The translations under genes and the position numbers were made by a program. A model generated the notes under the pieces. That model saw only the letters and a program-made list of their open reading frames with translations. It made no database searches and was not told where the DNA came from. A stretch of 63,784 bases of DNA from Lysobacter sp. (GTDB lineage Bacteria > Pseudomonadota > Gammaproteobacteria > Xanthomonadales > Xanthomonadaceae), in NCBI GenBank assembly GCA_008015835.1, contig SSGH01000002.1, positions 1-63,784 of the forward strand, in the 5' to 3' direction. Positions 48,569 through 56,791 of the stretch are shown here, piece after piece (positions within the stretch are counted from its first letter, which is position 1; each line of letters begins with the position of its first letter).

Positions 48569-50023
48569 ATGCAGGTGTCGAAGACGATGTGGGCGAACGG
48601 CGCGAAGGCGGCGAATGGGCCGACGGCGCGCGCGCGCGCGATGGCCGCGAGCATGGCCTTAGCGGTCGCGATGACGCTGGCGATCGGCGGCTGCACCACG
48701 ACCGGCGGCACGAGCCAGAAACCGCCCGCGGTGCGCATCAATCCGATCGTCGCGGAAGCCTCGGCGCTGGCGCGCAATCACGCCGGCCTGAACGGGCAGG
48801 CCAAAACCGAGAACGCGCGCGCGATCGAACGACTGCTCGGCGGCTTGGACAACGCCGCGTTGACCAACGAAGCCGCGGCGCTGCCCGCCGGCGATCCGCT
48901 GTACAACTTCGCCGGCCGCGAACTGCTGCGCCGCGGTCTGAATCTGCCCCGCCCGTTCGATCAAGAAGCCAGCGATTGGCGGGTCAACATGGGCGATCGC
49001 CCGCCGGCCGATCGCGACGGGTACCGACCACCGCGCAAACTGGCGGTGTTGCTGCCGCTGTCGGGCACGCTCGCCACCGCGGCTTCGCCGGTGCGCGACG
49101 GTTTCCTGTCCGGTTACTACGGCGAACATCGCGCCCGCCCGGACGTGGCGTTCTACGACACCACCGGCACGCCCGCCGGCGCGGTCGAAGCCTATCGAAA
49201 AGCGGTGACCGACGGCGCGGACTACGTGCTCGGCCCGCTCGGCCGCGACGAAGTCGGCGCCCTGTTCAAAGAATCGCTGACGGTGCCGGTGCTGGCGCTC
49301 AATCGTGCGCCGACCGCGCCGCCGACCGGCAACGCCAGTTTCGCGCTGGCGCCCGAAGACGACGGCATCGCTGCGGCGGAATATCTGCTGTCGCGCAACG
49401 CGCGCCGCGCGATCGTGTTGGTCGGCGGCGACGACAATCTGCGCCGCAGCGTCGCCGCGTTCCGCGAACATCTGCAGGGCCGCGGCGGCGTAGTGGTGGA
49501 GACGCTGCAGATCGCCGACAAGCCCGTCGACAGCACCGCCGCGCTGCAAGCGGCGCTGCAGAAGGACGGCGGCGCCAATGCGGTGTTCCTCGCGCTCAAG
49601 GGCGCGCAAGCGCGCGCGATCGCGCCGCAGTTGGCCACGGCCGGGCTGAGCGACAAATTGCGCGTCGGCACCTCGCAACTGCTGTCCGGTTCGGGCAAGG
49701 CCGAGCAGGACAAAGCGTTGGACGGCATCGCGTTCCCGACCGAAAGTTGGACGGTGCGCGGCATCAACGGCTTGCCCGGCGCCGAAAGCACCGGCAAGGA
49801 TCTACCGACCGCGCGCGGCCCGGCCGCGAAGCTGTTCGCGTTCGGCTACGACGCGTGGTTGCTGACGGGGTATCTGGAACGCATCGCGCAAAGCGCGAAC
49901 GGCAAAGTGCAAGGCGCCACCGGCACGCTGCGGATCGACGGCTTCGGCAATATTCTGCGCACGCCGGCGTGGTCCACGTTCCGCGACGGCATGCTGATCG
50001 CGCTGGACACCACGGGCGGATGA
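48569..50023 (+). CDS. lpoA: Penicillin-binding protein activator (LpoA-like lipoprotein)
   Basis: Outer-membrane lipoprotein whose E. coli counterpart activates PBP1A. It is 484 residues with a long signal region ending in lipobox IGGC. The C-terminal half (from [10 protein letters not shown]) has the periplasmic-binding-protein fold of the LpoA C-domain ([11 protein letters not shown]-like [20 protein letters not shown]). The N-terminal TPR domain is much shorter than in E. coli LpoA. GGAGG lies 9 nt before the chosen ATG. The order rsmI/lpoA/yraN supports the call. Confidence 0.88.
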   Translation: MQVSKTMWANGAKAANGPTARARAMAASMALAVAMTLAIGGCTTTGGTSQKPPAVRINPIVAEASALARNHAGLNGQAKTENARAIERLLGGLDNAALTNEAAALPAGDPLYNFAGRELLRRGLNLPRPFDQEASDWRVNMGDRPPADRDGYRPPRKLAVLLPLSGTLATAASPVRDGFLSGYYGEHRARPDVAFYDTTGTPAGAVEAYRKAVTDGADYVLGPLGRDEVGALFKESLTVPVLALNRAPTAPPTGNASFALAPEDDGIAAAEYLLSRNARRAIVLVGGDDNLRRSVAAFREHLQGRGGVVVETLQIADKPVDSTAALQAALQKDGGANAVFLALKGAQARAIAPQLATAGLSDKLRVGTSQLLSGSGKAEQDKALDGIAFPTESWTVRGINGLPGAESTGKDLPTARGPAAKLFAFGYDAWLLTGYLERIAQSANGKVQGATGTLRIDGFGNILRTPAWSTFRDGMLIALDTTGG

Positions 50024-50081
50024 TCGCCTCCCCGATATTCGGCGTGCGCGCCGCGCATCGTCGTTCCGTCGTCGGCAGCGC

Positions 50082-50471
50082 GTGACCGCCGACGACCGTC
50101 GCGGGCGCGGCGCGCAGGTCGAAGCGTTGGCCCGCGCCTATCTCGAACGCCATGGCCTGCGCGCGGTCGCCGCGAACGCGAATTTCCGTTTCGGCGAACT
50201 CGACTTGGTGATGCTGGACGGCGAAACGCTGGTCTTCGTCGAAGTGCGCTATCGCCGCGAAGGCGCGTCCGCGCGCGGCTTCGGCGGCGGCGCGGCGTCG
50301 ATCGACGCCAACAAACGCCGCAAACTCGTCGCCGCGGCCGACACCTTTTTGCAATCGCATCGCACCTACGCGCGCGCGGCATGCCGTTTCGATGCTGTCG
50401 TCGCCAGCGGCGATCCGGCCGCGCCCGCATTCGAGTGGCTGCGCGATGCGTTTCGCGCGGACGACGTTTGA
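50082..50471 (+). CDS. yraN: UPF0102 family protein YraN
   Basis: A 129-residue protein with the UPF0102 core: [21 protein letters not shown], resembling the PD-(D/E)xK nuclease fold (E-x-D...E-x-K-like residues), and [16 protein letters not shown]. It starts with GTG at 50082. The biological role is not settled. It follows the activator gene by 58 nt, as in E. coli. Confidence 0.93.
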   Translation: MTADDRRGRGAQVEALARAYLERHGLRAVAANANFRFGELDLVMLDGETLVFVEVRYRREGASARGFGGGAASIDANKRRKLVAAADTFLQSHRTYARAACRFDAVVASGDPAAPAFEWLRDAFRADDV

Positions 50472-50488
50472 CGGGTCCACCGACCGCG

Positions 50489-51025
50489 ATGCCTACCATC
50501 TTCACACACCCCGCCGTTCCGCTCGCGCTCGGCCTCGCGCTCGGGCACGCACGGCTGTCGCCGCGGTTGATCGGCGCGGGCGCGTTCGCCTCGATTCTTC
50601 CGGATTTCGATAGCGTCGCGTTCAAGCTCGGCATCGCCTACGCCGATCAATTCGGCCATCGCGGCGCGACGCATTCGCTGCTGTTCGCGCTAGCCGTCGG
50701 CTGCATCGGCGCAGCGGCGGCCCCATGGCTGCGCACCGGGCGTTGGCGCGCATTCTGGTTTCTCGCATTCTGCACCGCCTCGCATCCGCTGCTGGATGCG
50801 CTGACCAACGGCGGCCTCGGCGTGGCCTTGCTGTGGCCGTGGTCGCACGACCGCCTGTTCGCGCCGTGGCGACCGATCGCGGTGTCGCCGATCGGCGCGG
50901 GTTTCTTCAGCGCGCGTGGGCTGACGGTGTTGTGGTCGGAGTTATTTTGGGTGTGGATGCCGGCGTTTGCGGTGGGTTGCATGGGGTGGGCATCAAGACG
51001 GTCGTTTGCGGGACGGCGGGCCTAG
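50489..51025 (+). CDS. Membrane-bound metal-dependent hydrolase (YdjM/DUF457-like)
   Basis: A 178-residue membrane protein starting MPTIFTHPAVPLALG, with four or five hydrophobic segments. Conserved polar residues ILPDFD, GHRGATHSLLF and SHPLLDALTNGG are the putative metal ligands of this family. The biochemical role is unknown. It starts 17 nt after yraN. Confidence 0.85.
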   Translation: MPTIFTHPAVPLALGLALGHARLSPRLIGAGAFASILPDFDSVAFKLGIAYADQFGHRGATHSLLFALAVGCIGAAAAPWLRTGRWRAFWFLAFCTASHPLLDALTNGGLGVALLWPWSHDRLFAPWRPIAVSPIGAGFFSARGLTVLWSELFWVWMPAFAVGCMGWASRRSFAGRRA

Positions 51026-51032
51026 GCCCGCC
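51015..51032. repeat. Perfect 18-bp palindrome before the FAD oxidase gene
   Basis: GGCGGGCCTAGGCCCGCC overlaps the last codons of the hydrolase gene and lies 14 nt before the next ATG, followed by CTAC. It resembles small interspersed palindromes of xanthomonads. It could form a hairpin at the ribosome-binding region of the next gene. Confidence 0.65.
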
Positions 51033-51045
51033 CTACAATCGGCGC

Positions 51046-52449
51046 ATGAACGCCCTGCCCGCCGAACTCGCGCGCACGCTCGCCGATCTGCTCGGCGACG
51101 GTTGGCGCACCGATCCCAGCGAGCGACTGACCTACGGTTACGACAATTCGCGGACACAGGCGATGCCCGATGCGGTGGCGCTACCGCGCACGCGCGAACA
51201 GGTGCAAGCCCTCGTGCGCGCGTGCCGCGCGCATCGCGTGCCGGTGATCGCGCGCGGACGCGGCACGAACACGACCGGCGCGGCGGTGCCGTCGGCCGGC
51301 GGTGTGGTGGTGTCCTTCGAACGCATGAATCGCATCCTCGAGATTCGCCCCGGCGACCGCTGCGCGATCGTCGAACCCGGCGCGCTCAACGGCGATGTGC
51401 AGCGCGCGCTGCGCGAGCACGGTTTGTTCTGGCCGCCCGACCCCACCAGCGCCGATTTCTCCAGCATCGGCGGCAATCTCGCCTGCAACGCCGGCGGCCC
51501 GCGCGCGGTGAAATACGGTGCGAGCCGCGACAACGTGCTGGCGCTGGTCGCGGTCACCGGCGCGGGCGACCTGATCCGCTGCGGCACCGCCACCACTAAG
51601 GGCTCGACCGGCTACGACCTGCAGCGCTTGCTCGTCGGCAGCGAAGGCACGCTGGGCTTGATCGTCGAAGCCACGCTGAAATTGACGCCGCTGCCGGCCG
51701 CGCGCCGCGCGCTGCGCGCGCTGTACGCCGATGTCGAATCCGCCGCCGCCGCAGTGGCGCGCTTGATGGCGCAGCCCGTCGCGCCGTCGATGCTGGAATT
51801 CATGGACGGCGACGCGCTGCGGCTCGCGAGCGGACACATGCGGCGCGGCGATGCGGCATCGGTCGACGACGCGATGACGCGCGCGGGCGCGCTGCTGATG
51901 ATCGAAGCCGACGGCGATACGGATGCGCTGTCGTCGTCGGTCGCTGCGCTGCGCGCCGCAGCGGACGGCGACGGCTGCCTCGGCGTCGAGCCCGCTGCCG
52001 ACGAGGCCGCGCGCGAACGTTTGTGGGCCGCGCGCAAAGCGCTCTCGCCCGCGCTGCGCGCGCTCGCGCCGGGCAAGATCAACGAAGACGTGGTGGTGCC
52101 GGTATCGCGCATTCCCGAGCTCGTCGCGGGCGTGCGCGCGCTGTCGGCCGACGTCGCGCTGCCGATCGTGTGCTTCGGCCACGCCGGCAACGGCAATCTG
52201 CACGTGAACTTGATGTACGACCCGGCCGATGCCGATCAATCGTCGCGCGCGCACGCCGCGATGGCGCGCGTGTTCGCGCTCGCGATCGCGCTCGGCGGCA
52301 CGCTGTCGGGCGAGCACGGCATCGGCGCGGCCAAACGCGATTTCATGCCGCAGGCCGTCGACGCGCCGACGCTGGCGGCGATGCGCGCGGTCAAAGCCGC
52401 CTTCGACCCCGACGGCATTCTCAACCCGGGTAAGCTGCTGCCGCCGTGA
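51046..52449 (+). CDS. FAD-binding oxidase (GlcD / D-lactate dehydrogenase type)
   Basis: A 467-residue flavoenzyme of the VAO family. The FAD-binding domain shows PVIARGRGTNTTGAAVP and SIGGNLACNAGGPRAVKYG; the C-terminal oxidase domain has GHAGNGNLHVN and GEHGIGAAKRDF, motifs typical of 2-hydroxyacid dehydrogenases such as GlcD and D-lactate dehydrogenase. No GlcE or GlcF partner is nearby, so the exact substrate is open. The stop overlaps the next GTG start as GTGA. Confidence 0.92.
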   Translation: MNALPAELARTLADLLGDGWRTDPSERLTYGYDNSRTQAMPDAVALPRTREQVQALVRACRAHRVPVIARGRGTNTTGAAVPSAGGVVVSFERMNRILEIRPGDRCAIVEPGALNGDVQRALREHGLFWPPDPTSADFSSIGGNLACNAGGPRAVKYGASRDNVLALVAVTGAGDLIRCGTATTKGSTGYDLQRLLVGSEGTLGLIVEATLKLTPLPAARRALRALYADVESAAAAVARLMAQPVAPSMLEFMDGDALRLASGHMRRGDAASVDDAMTRAGALLMIEADGDTDALSSSVAALRAAADGDGCLGVEPAADEAARERLWAARKALSPALRALAPGKINEDVVVPVSRIPELVAGVRALSADVALPIVCFGHAGNGNLHVNLMYDPADADQSSRAHAAMARVFALAIALGGTLSGEHGIGAAKRDFMPQAVDAPTLAAMRAVKAAFDPDGILNPGKLLPP

Positions 52450-53048
52450 ACGCGTCCGCGGAGTCTTCGCTCGATGGTCTGTTGAAGGACATTCGCGCCT
52501 GCCGATTGTGCGAAGCGCACCTGCCGCTCGGTCCGCGACCGGTGCTGCGCGCCAGCGCGACGGCGCGGCTGTTGATCGTCGGCCAAGCGCCCGGCACCAA
52601 AGTCCACGCGACCGGCATTCCCTGGAACGACGCCAGCGGCGAACGTTTGCGCGATTGGGTCGCGATGGATCGCGAGACCTTCTACGACGAGCGCCGCATC
52701 GCGATCGTGCCGATGGGATTTTGCTATCCAGGCAAAGGCGCGTCGGGCGATGCGCCGCCGCGCCCCGAGTGCCGCGCGACCTGGCATCCGCGCTTGGTGC
52801 CGCTGCTGACGAACGTGCGTTTGATCCTGCCGATCGGTCACTACGCGCAGGCGTATTTTCTCGGCGCGAAACGCAAAACTACGCTCACCGAGACCGTGCG
52901 CGCATGGCGCGATTACGCGCCGGACTCTTTCCCGCTGCCGCACCCCAGCCCGCGCAACGTCGGCTGGCGCCAAGCGAATCCTTGGTTCGAACGCGACGCG
53001 GTACCGGCGCTGCAGGAACGCGTGCGCGAGGCGTTGGCGGGCGACTGA
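52446..53048 (+). CDS. Uracil-DNA glycosylase superfamily protein
   Basis: A 200-residue base-excision enzyme with the catalytic loop LIVGQAPGTKVH and the minor-groove loop PLPHPSPRN. Four cysteines (C19, C22, C93, C109) are spaced as in iron-sulfur family 4/5 glycosylases and could hold a [4Fe-4S] cluster. The start is GTG, overlapping the oxidase stop by 4 nt. Family assignment within the superfamily is not certain. Confidence 0.85.
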   Translation: MNASAESSLDGLLKDIRACRLCEAHLPLGPRPVLRASATARLLIVGQAPGTKVHATGIPWNDASGERLRDWVAMDRETFYDERRIAIVPMGFCYPGKGASGDAPPRPECRATWHPRLVPLLTNVRLILPIGHYAQAYFLGAKRKTTLTETVRAWRDYAPDSFPLPHPSPRNVGWRQANPWFERDAVPALQERVREALAGD

Positions 53049-53102
53049 GCACTGCGTATCTCAGCATCGAAACACAAGATCGAAACGCCTAGTATTTTCA
53101 GC

Positions 53103-53180
53103 CGTCATCCCGGCGAAAGCCGGGAACCAGACTTCGAAAAAAACGGTCAAAAGCTGGGTTCCGGCTTTCGCCGAAATGAC
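53103..53180. repeat. Inverted repeat of the GTCATCCCGGCGAAAGCCGGG family
   Basis: The left arm GTCATCCCGGCGAAAGCCGG and the right arm ending GGCTTTCGCCGAAATGAC form a 78-bp inverted repeat between two convergent genes. This sequence family is dispersed in many proteobacterial genomes. It may act as a bidirectional transcript end. Confidence 0.8.
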
Positions 53181-53204
53181 GATATGAAACCAACGAAGCC
53201 GCGG

Positions 53205-54170
53205 TCACTCGACGAAATGCGAGTAGCCCTGCTCTGTCGGCGTCCACAACTCGCCCTCGGCATCGCGAACGACGACTTCGCCGCTCCCCGCGACGATCCG
53301 CCCGATCCGCGTCGCCGGCGTATCGCAGACAGACATCGCGTCTTCGATCGCCAAGCGCGCCGTCCGCGGCGCGGTGAAACACAGTTCGTAGTCGTCGCCG
53401 CCCGCGGTTTGCCATCGCTGCGTGAGCGCAGGCGGGTGCGCGATCGACAGAGTTGAGGACAACGGCAGATGCGTCAGCGCGATCTCGGTGCCGACGCGAC
53501 TGGCGCGGCACACGTGCCCAAGATCGGCCAGCAAGCCGTCCGAGAGATCGATGCACGCATGCGCGAGCCCGCCCAGCGCGCGTCCTGCCGCCACGCGCGG
53601 CGTCGGGCGATCCAAGCGCGCGCGCAAGGCCTCGCTGCGCGCCCCGCCTGCGCGCCATTCGTGCAAGGCCGCCGCCGCATCGCCTAGCGTGCCCGTCACC
53701 CACACGTCGTCGCCGACGCGCGCGGCGTCGCGCCGCAGCGCGCCCTGCGGGTCGACGAAACCGTGGACGGCGACGCAGATCGACAGCGGCCCGCGCGTGG
53801 TGTCGCCGCCGATCAACGCGACGCGATGCCGCGACGCGAGTTCCAAAAACCCGTCGAGAAAACCGTCGAGCCATGCGGCCTCGGCGTTCGGCAGCGATAA
53901 CGACAGCGTGCACCAGGCGGGCTCCGCGCCCATCGCGGCGAGGTCCGACAGATTCACCGCCAACGCTTTCCAACCGATGTCGGCCGCGGCGGTGTCGTCG
54001 GGAAAATGCACGCCGACATTGAGCGTGTCCATCGCGATCGCCAACCATCGCCCCGGCGGCGGGGCCGTCAGCGCCGCGTCGTCGCCGATGCCCACGCGCA
54101 CGTCGTCGCGCGCGGCGACGCGCGCACGGATGCGGGCGATCAGATCGAATTCGGAGATGCGCGAAGTCAT
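53205..54170 (-). CDS. thiL: Thiamine-monophosphate kinase
   Basis: Phosphorylates thiamine monophosphate to the diphosphate cofactor. It is 321 residues starting MTSRISEFDLIARI, with VGIGDDAAL, MDTLNVGVHF, VNLSDLAAMGA, GGDTTRGP and AGGDDYELCF. An ATG six codons upstream is possible. In most gammaproteobacteria thiL directly follows nusB; here about 2.15 kb of other genes separates them, so thiL needs its own promoter. Confidence 0.96.
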   Translation of the reverse strand: MTSRISEFDLIARIRARVAARDDVRVGIGDDAALTAPPPGRWLAIAMDTLNVGVHFPDDTAAADIGWKALAVNLSDLAAMGAEPAWCTLSLSLPNAEAAWLDGFLDGFLELASRHRVALIGGDTTRGPLSICVAVHGFVDPQGALRRDAARVGDDVWVTGTLGDAAAALHEWRAGGARSEALRARLDRPTPRVAAGRALGGLAHACIDLSDGLLADLGHVCRASRVGTEIALTHLPLSSTLSIAHPPALTQRWQTAGGDDYELCFTAPRTARLAIEDAMSVCDTPATRIGRIVAGSGEVVVRDAEGELWTPTEQGYSHFVE

Positions 54171-54559
54171 GCGATCGGGCGAGGCCATGTCGTCGGCAAC
54201 GAAGTCGCTATGGTGGCACAGCCGCCGCGCGGGCGCGGATGCGGCTACAACGACTTCGGCGACTGCGGCGTGCGCAGTGAGGCGTACGCGACAATCGAAT
54301 GCGGCGCGGAGCCGCCACCTCGAATCGAGACGGGATCGACATTCGCTCACGGGAACTTAACACGCGGCCGAAAAACGCGGACTAGACTCGAACCGTTCCT
54401 GCGCGGCGCCCACCACCCGTCGCGCGGGAACCTCAGTCCGGCAAGGAATCGGATCGCGAGGAACGCCCTTCGAGGAACCTGCTTCGAGAGCCGTTCGACG
54501 CATCGCATCGGTCGCGCGCCGGACGCATCCCCCGATTGTCCATTCAAGGAGCGCAACAC
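54171..54559. other. Divergent control region between thiL and the RiPP precursor
   Basis: 389 bases without a gene. A weak plus-strand promoter candidate reads TCGACA-N16-TAACAC at about 54328-54355; no strong match to consensus was found. The last 20 bases hold the precursor ribosome-binding site. No operator palindrome was recognised. Confidence 0.4.
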
Positions 54560-54724
54560 ATGTCGAAGCACGAAGACACCACCGTTCGCCCGCTGGCCCG
54601 CAACGTCGCGCGCGAACTCACCCCGCAAGAGATCGAAACGGTCGCGGGCGGTCGCATTCCGATCACCACGCACGCCACCGGCCCGAACGGCGACGATCCG
54701 GGCGATCCGGGCTCGTCGATCTGA
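54560..54724 (+). CDS. Graspetide-type RiPP precursor peptide
   Basis: A 54-residue peptide with a strong ribosome site (AAGGAG, 8 nt before the ATG). Residues 1-31 look like a leader: RPLARNVARELTPQEIETVAGG, predicted helical (from Arg10) and ending in a Gly-Gly motif at 30-31. The core (32-54) has no Cys and is built of TTHATGPNGDDPGD: Thr36, Thr37, Thr40 and Asp45, Asp46, Asp49, plus two Ser near the end. Such Thr/Ser donors and acidic acceptors are the substrate of ATP-grasp macrocyclases that form side-chain esters. The ligase gene follows. It is not a recognised microviridin (no TxKxPSD) or plesiocin repeat. Confidence 0.8.
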   Translation: MSKHEDTTVRPLARNVARELTPQEIETVAGGRIPITTHATGPNGDDPGDPGSSI

Positions 54725-54765
54725 TCGTTTCGGTTTTGCGCCGACTCGTCCGCGCGAACCCTCCG

Positions 54766-54799
54766 AACGCCGCGCTGCCGCCGTGCAGCGCGGCGTTTT
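54766..54799 (+). terminator. Terminator/attenuator between precursor and ligase
   Basis: The perfect 13-bp arms AACGCCGCGCTGC and GCAGCGCGGCGTT around a six-base loop end in four T, 42 nt after the precursor stop. Partial termination here would yield more precursor than enzyme mRNA, a common arrangement in RiPP operons. Confidence 0.75.
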
Positions 54800-54854
54800 C
54801 GCGTCGGGCGTCCGGCATCGCTCGCCCTTGTCGACACGTCGATCCGATCGCCTC

Positions 54855-55964
54855 ATGAAACAACCCTTGATTTTGTCCGGCTTCGCGCACGACGTGCACG
54901 CCGCCGCGGTGCGCTGGGCCTTGGAGCGCAGCGGCTGTCGGCCGGTGTGGGCGCGAACGTTCGCCGACCCGGCGATGACGCCGCTCTCGCTGTACGCCGA
55001 CGACGCGCACGGCCTGCGTTTCGCCGGCGGCATCGACCCCGCGCGCATCTCCAGCGTGTGGTTTCGTCGGCCGCGCATGCCGCAGGACTTCGCGCACGTC
55101 GCCGACGCAGATCGCGCGTTCGTGCAGGACGAATGGCAGCGCTTCGTCGCGAACGCGCATAGCGCCGCAGATGCGAGCGATACGTTCTGGGTCAATTCGC
55201 CCGAACGCGCGCGCGCCGCGGAGAACAAACTCGCGCAACTGCGCGCCGCGCAGCGCTGCGGCCTGCGTTTCCCGGCGACGCTGCTGTCGTCCGACCCCGA
55301 CGCGATTCGTCGCTTCCGCGAGGCGCACGGGCGCATCGTCTACAAACCCTTCGCCACGCACAGTTGGCGCGACAGCGACGGCCGCATCTACAGCACCTAC
55401 GCGCGGGTCGTCGATGCCGAGGATCTGCGCGACGACGCCAGCCTGCGGCTGTGCCCGGGCATGTACCAAGCCTGCGTGGACAAAACGTTCGACGTGCGCG
55501 TGACCGCGATCGGGCATCGCTTATTCGCGATACGCATCGACGCGCCCGAGGATGGCGACGGCGTGGTCGATTGGCGCGCCGCGTCGATCGGCGACCGCAC
55601 GCGCAGCCGACCGTTCGCGTTACCCGATGTCTGGACCGACGCCATCCGCCGATTGATGGACGCGCTGGGCTTGGTCTTCGGTTGCGTCGACTTGGTCGGC
55701 GACGCCGACGGCGGCCTGTATTTCATCGAAATCAACCAAGCCGGCCAGTTCCTGTTCGTCGAATACGACGTACCCGAACTGCCGCTGCTGCGCGCGATGG
55801 CCGCGCTATTGGCCGAAGCGCGCCCCGACTACACGTTGGACCGCATCGCCGACGTGTCCTATGCGCAGTTCCTGGAAGACCCGGAGTGCATCGCGTGGTG
55901 GGACCGCGTCGCGCCCGGCATTCGCGGCGCGGACGGGAGGATTCCGGGGGTGAGCGAGGAGTAA
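54855..55964 (+). CDS. MvdC/MvdD-like ATP-grasp macrocyclase
   Basis: A 369-residue ATP-grasp ligase expected to join core Thr/Ser side chains to Asp side chains of the precursor as omega-esters. The N-terminal pre-ATP-grasp domain has VWFRRP (68-73), the signature of graspetide ligases. The ATP-grasp fold shows YKPFATHSW (K164), the conserved DVR (213-215), D279 and EIN (292-294) for magnesium. It is unlike RimK or Ddl, which lack the RRP motif. It lies 130 nt after the precursor on the same strand; no second ligase, acetyltransferase, protease or transporter is adjacent. Confidence 0.87.
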   Translation: MKQPLILSGFAHDVHAAAVRWALERSGCRPVWARTFADPAMTPLSLYADDAHGLRFAGGIDPARISSVWFRRPRMPQDFAHVADADRAFVQDEWQRFVANAHSAADASDTFWVNSPERARAAENKLAQLRAAQRCGLRFPATLLSSDPDAIRRFREAHGRIVYKPFATHSWRDSDGRIYSTYARVVDAEDLRDDASLRLCPGMYQACVDKTFDVRVTAIGHRLFAIRIDAPEDGDGVVDWRAASIGDRTRSRPFALPDVWTDAIRRLMDALGLVFGCVDLVGDADGGLYFIEINQAGQFLFVEYDVPELPLLRAMAALLAEARPDYTLDRIADVSYAQFLEDPECIAWWDRVAPGIRGADGRIPGVSEE

Positions 55965-55997
55965 CGCGCCGATACTTCTGCGGCGAAAACGACCCGA

Positions 55998-56312
55998 TCA
56001 GTCGCCGCAACGCACGACCGCGGTGGCGATATCGCGACCGGAAGCCATCGAGTGCATGACCTCGAACGTTTCGCGCTCGAAATCCTCGACCCGATGCCCG
56101 TGCGGACACAATTCGCGCGCTCTGCGTTCGATGGCGCGCAGCAGCGTATGCTCGGTCGATTGAACAGGCAACTCGTAACGTACGAGATAGGCGCCATCGG
56201 GTCGGCGCGATTCGGAATATCCGGGCGAGCCTTCGCCTCGAGAAGGACCATAACCCACGCAACCGCAGAGAGCGGCGACGAAAACGATCGGCGCGAGCGC
56301 CTTTACGGACAT
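55998..56312 (-). CDS. Small lipoprotein, last gene of the rib-nusB operon
   Basis: A 104-residue protein with signal peptide and lipobox ALCGC (Cys18), so probably a lipoprotein. The mature part has AYLVRYELP and a helix LLRAIERRARELCPHG followed by VEDFERETFEV, a layout reminiscent of CC0125/CC1285-type lipoproteins, though unproven. It starts 8 nt after the nusB stop on the same strand, the position thiL usually holds. Function unknown. Confidence 0.65.
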   Translation of the reverse strand: MSVKALAPIVFVAALCGCVGYGPSRGEGSPGYSESRRPDGAYLVRYELPVQSTEHTLLRAIERRARELCPHGHRVEDFERETFEVMHSMASGRDIATAVVRCGD

Positions 56313-56320
56313 CGCCCGAG

Positions 56321-56791
56321 TTATGCGCCCTTCCCCGCCCGCATCTCCACCTCACGCACCTCCGCCGCCAAACGGTCCAACACACCGTTGACGTAGGTGT
56401 GGCCGTGTTCCGACCCGAAGCGCTTCACCGTTTCCACCGCTTCGTTCAACACCACCCGGTACGGCACGTCGATGCGCCGCATCAGCTCGTACGCGGCGAT
56501 CCGAAGCGCGGCGCGTTCAATCGGGTCCACCTCGTCGACGGCGCGATCCAAATGCGGGGCGAGCGCGGCATCCAATTCGGCGACATGGCGGCCGACGCCG
56601 TGGACCAAGTCCTCGAAATACGCCAAATCGGCGATTTCGCGCGCCTGTTCGTGCGCGAATTGCGCGACGATCTCGCGCGCGTCGCCGCCGGAGATCTGCC
56701 ACGCGTAGACCGCTTGCAGCGCGCGACGCCGCGCGCGGGTGCGCAGCACCGGGTCGACGCCATGCTGACGGCTGTGATGCGGCTTGCTCAT
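56321..56791 (-). CDS. nusB: Transcription antitermination factor NusB
   Basis: Binds boxA RNA with NusE (S10) in rRNA antitermination. It is 156 residues starting [13 protein letters not shown], with RRRALQAVYAWQ, IERAALRIAAYELM and the end VLNEAVETVKRFG...FVNGVLD-type YVNGVLDRLA. The ATG overlaps a preceding 59-codon frame that repeats its first 13 codons. The N-terminal 20 residues are an extension typical of xanthomonad NusB. Confidence 0.96.
   Translation of the reverse strand: MSKPHHSRQHGVDPVLRTRARRRALQAVYAWQISGGDAREIVAQFAHEQAREIADLAYFEDLVHGVGRHVAELDAALAPHLDRAVDEVDPIERAALRIAAYELMRRIDVPYRVVLNEAVETVKRFGSEHGHTYVNGVLDRLAAEVREVEMRAGKGA

Noticed and set aside
54536-54559. A TTG start eight codons upstream of the RiPP precursor ATG
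   Set aside because: The AAGGAG site lies between this TTG and the ATG and is correctly spaced only for the ATG at 54560.
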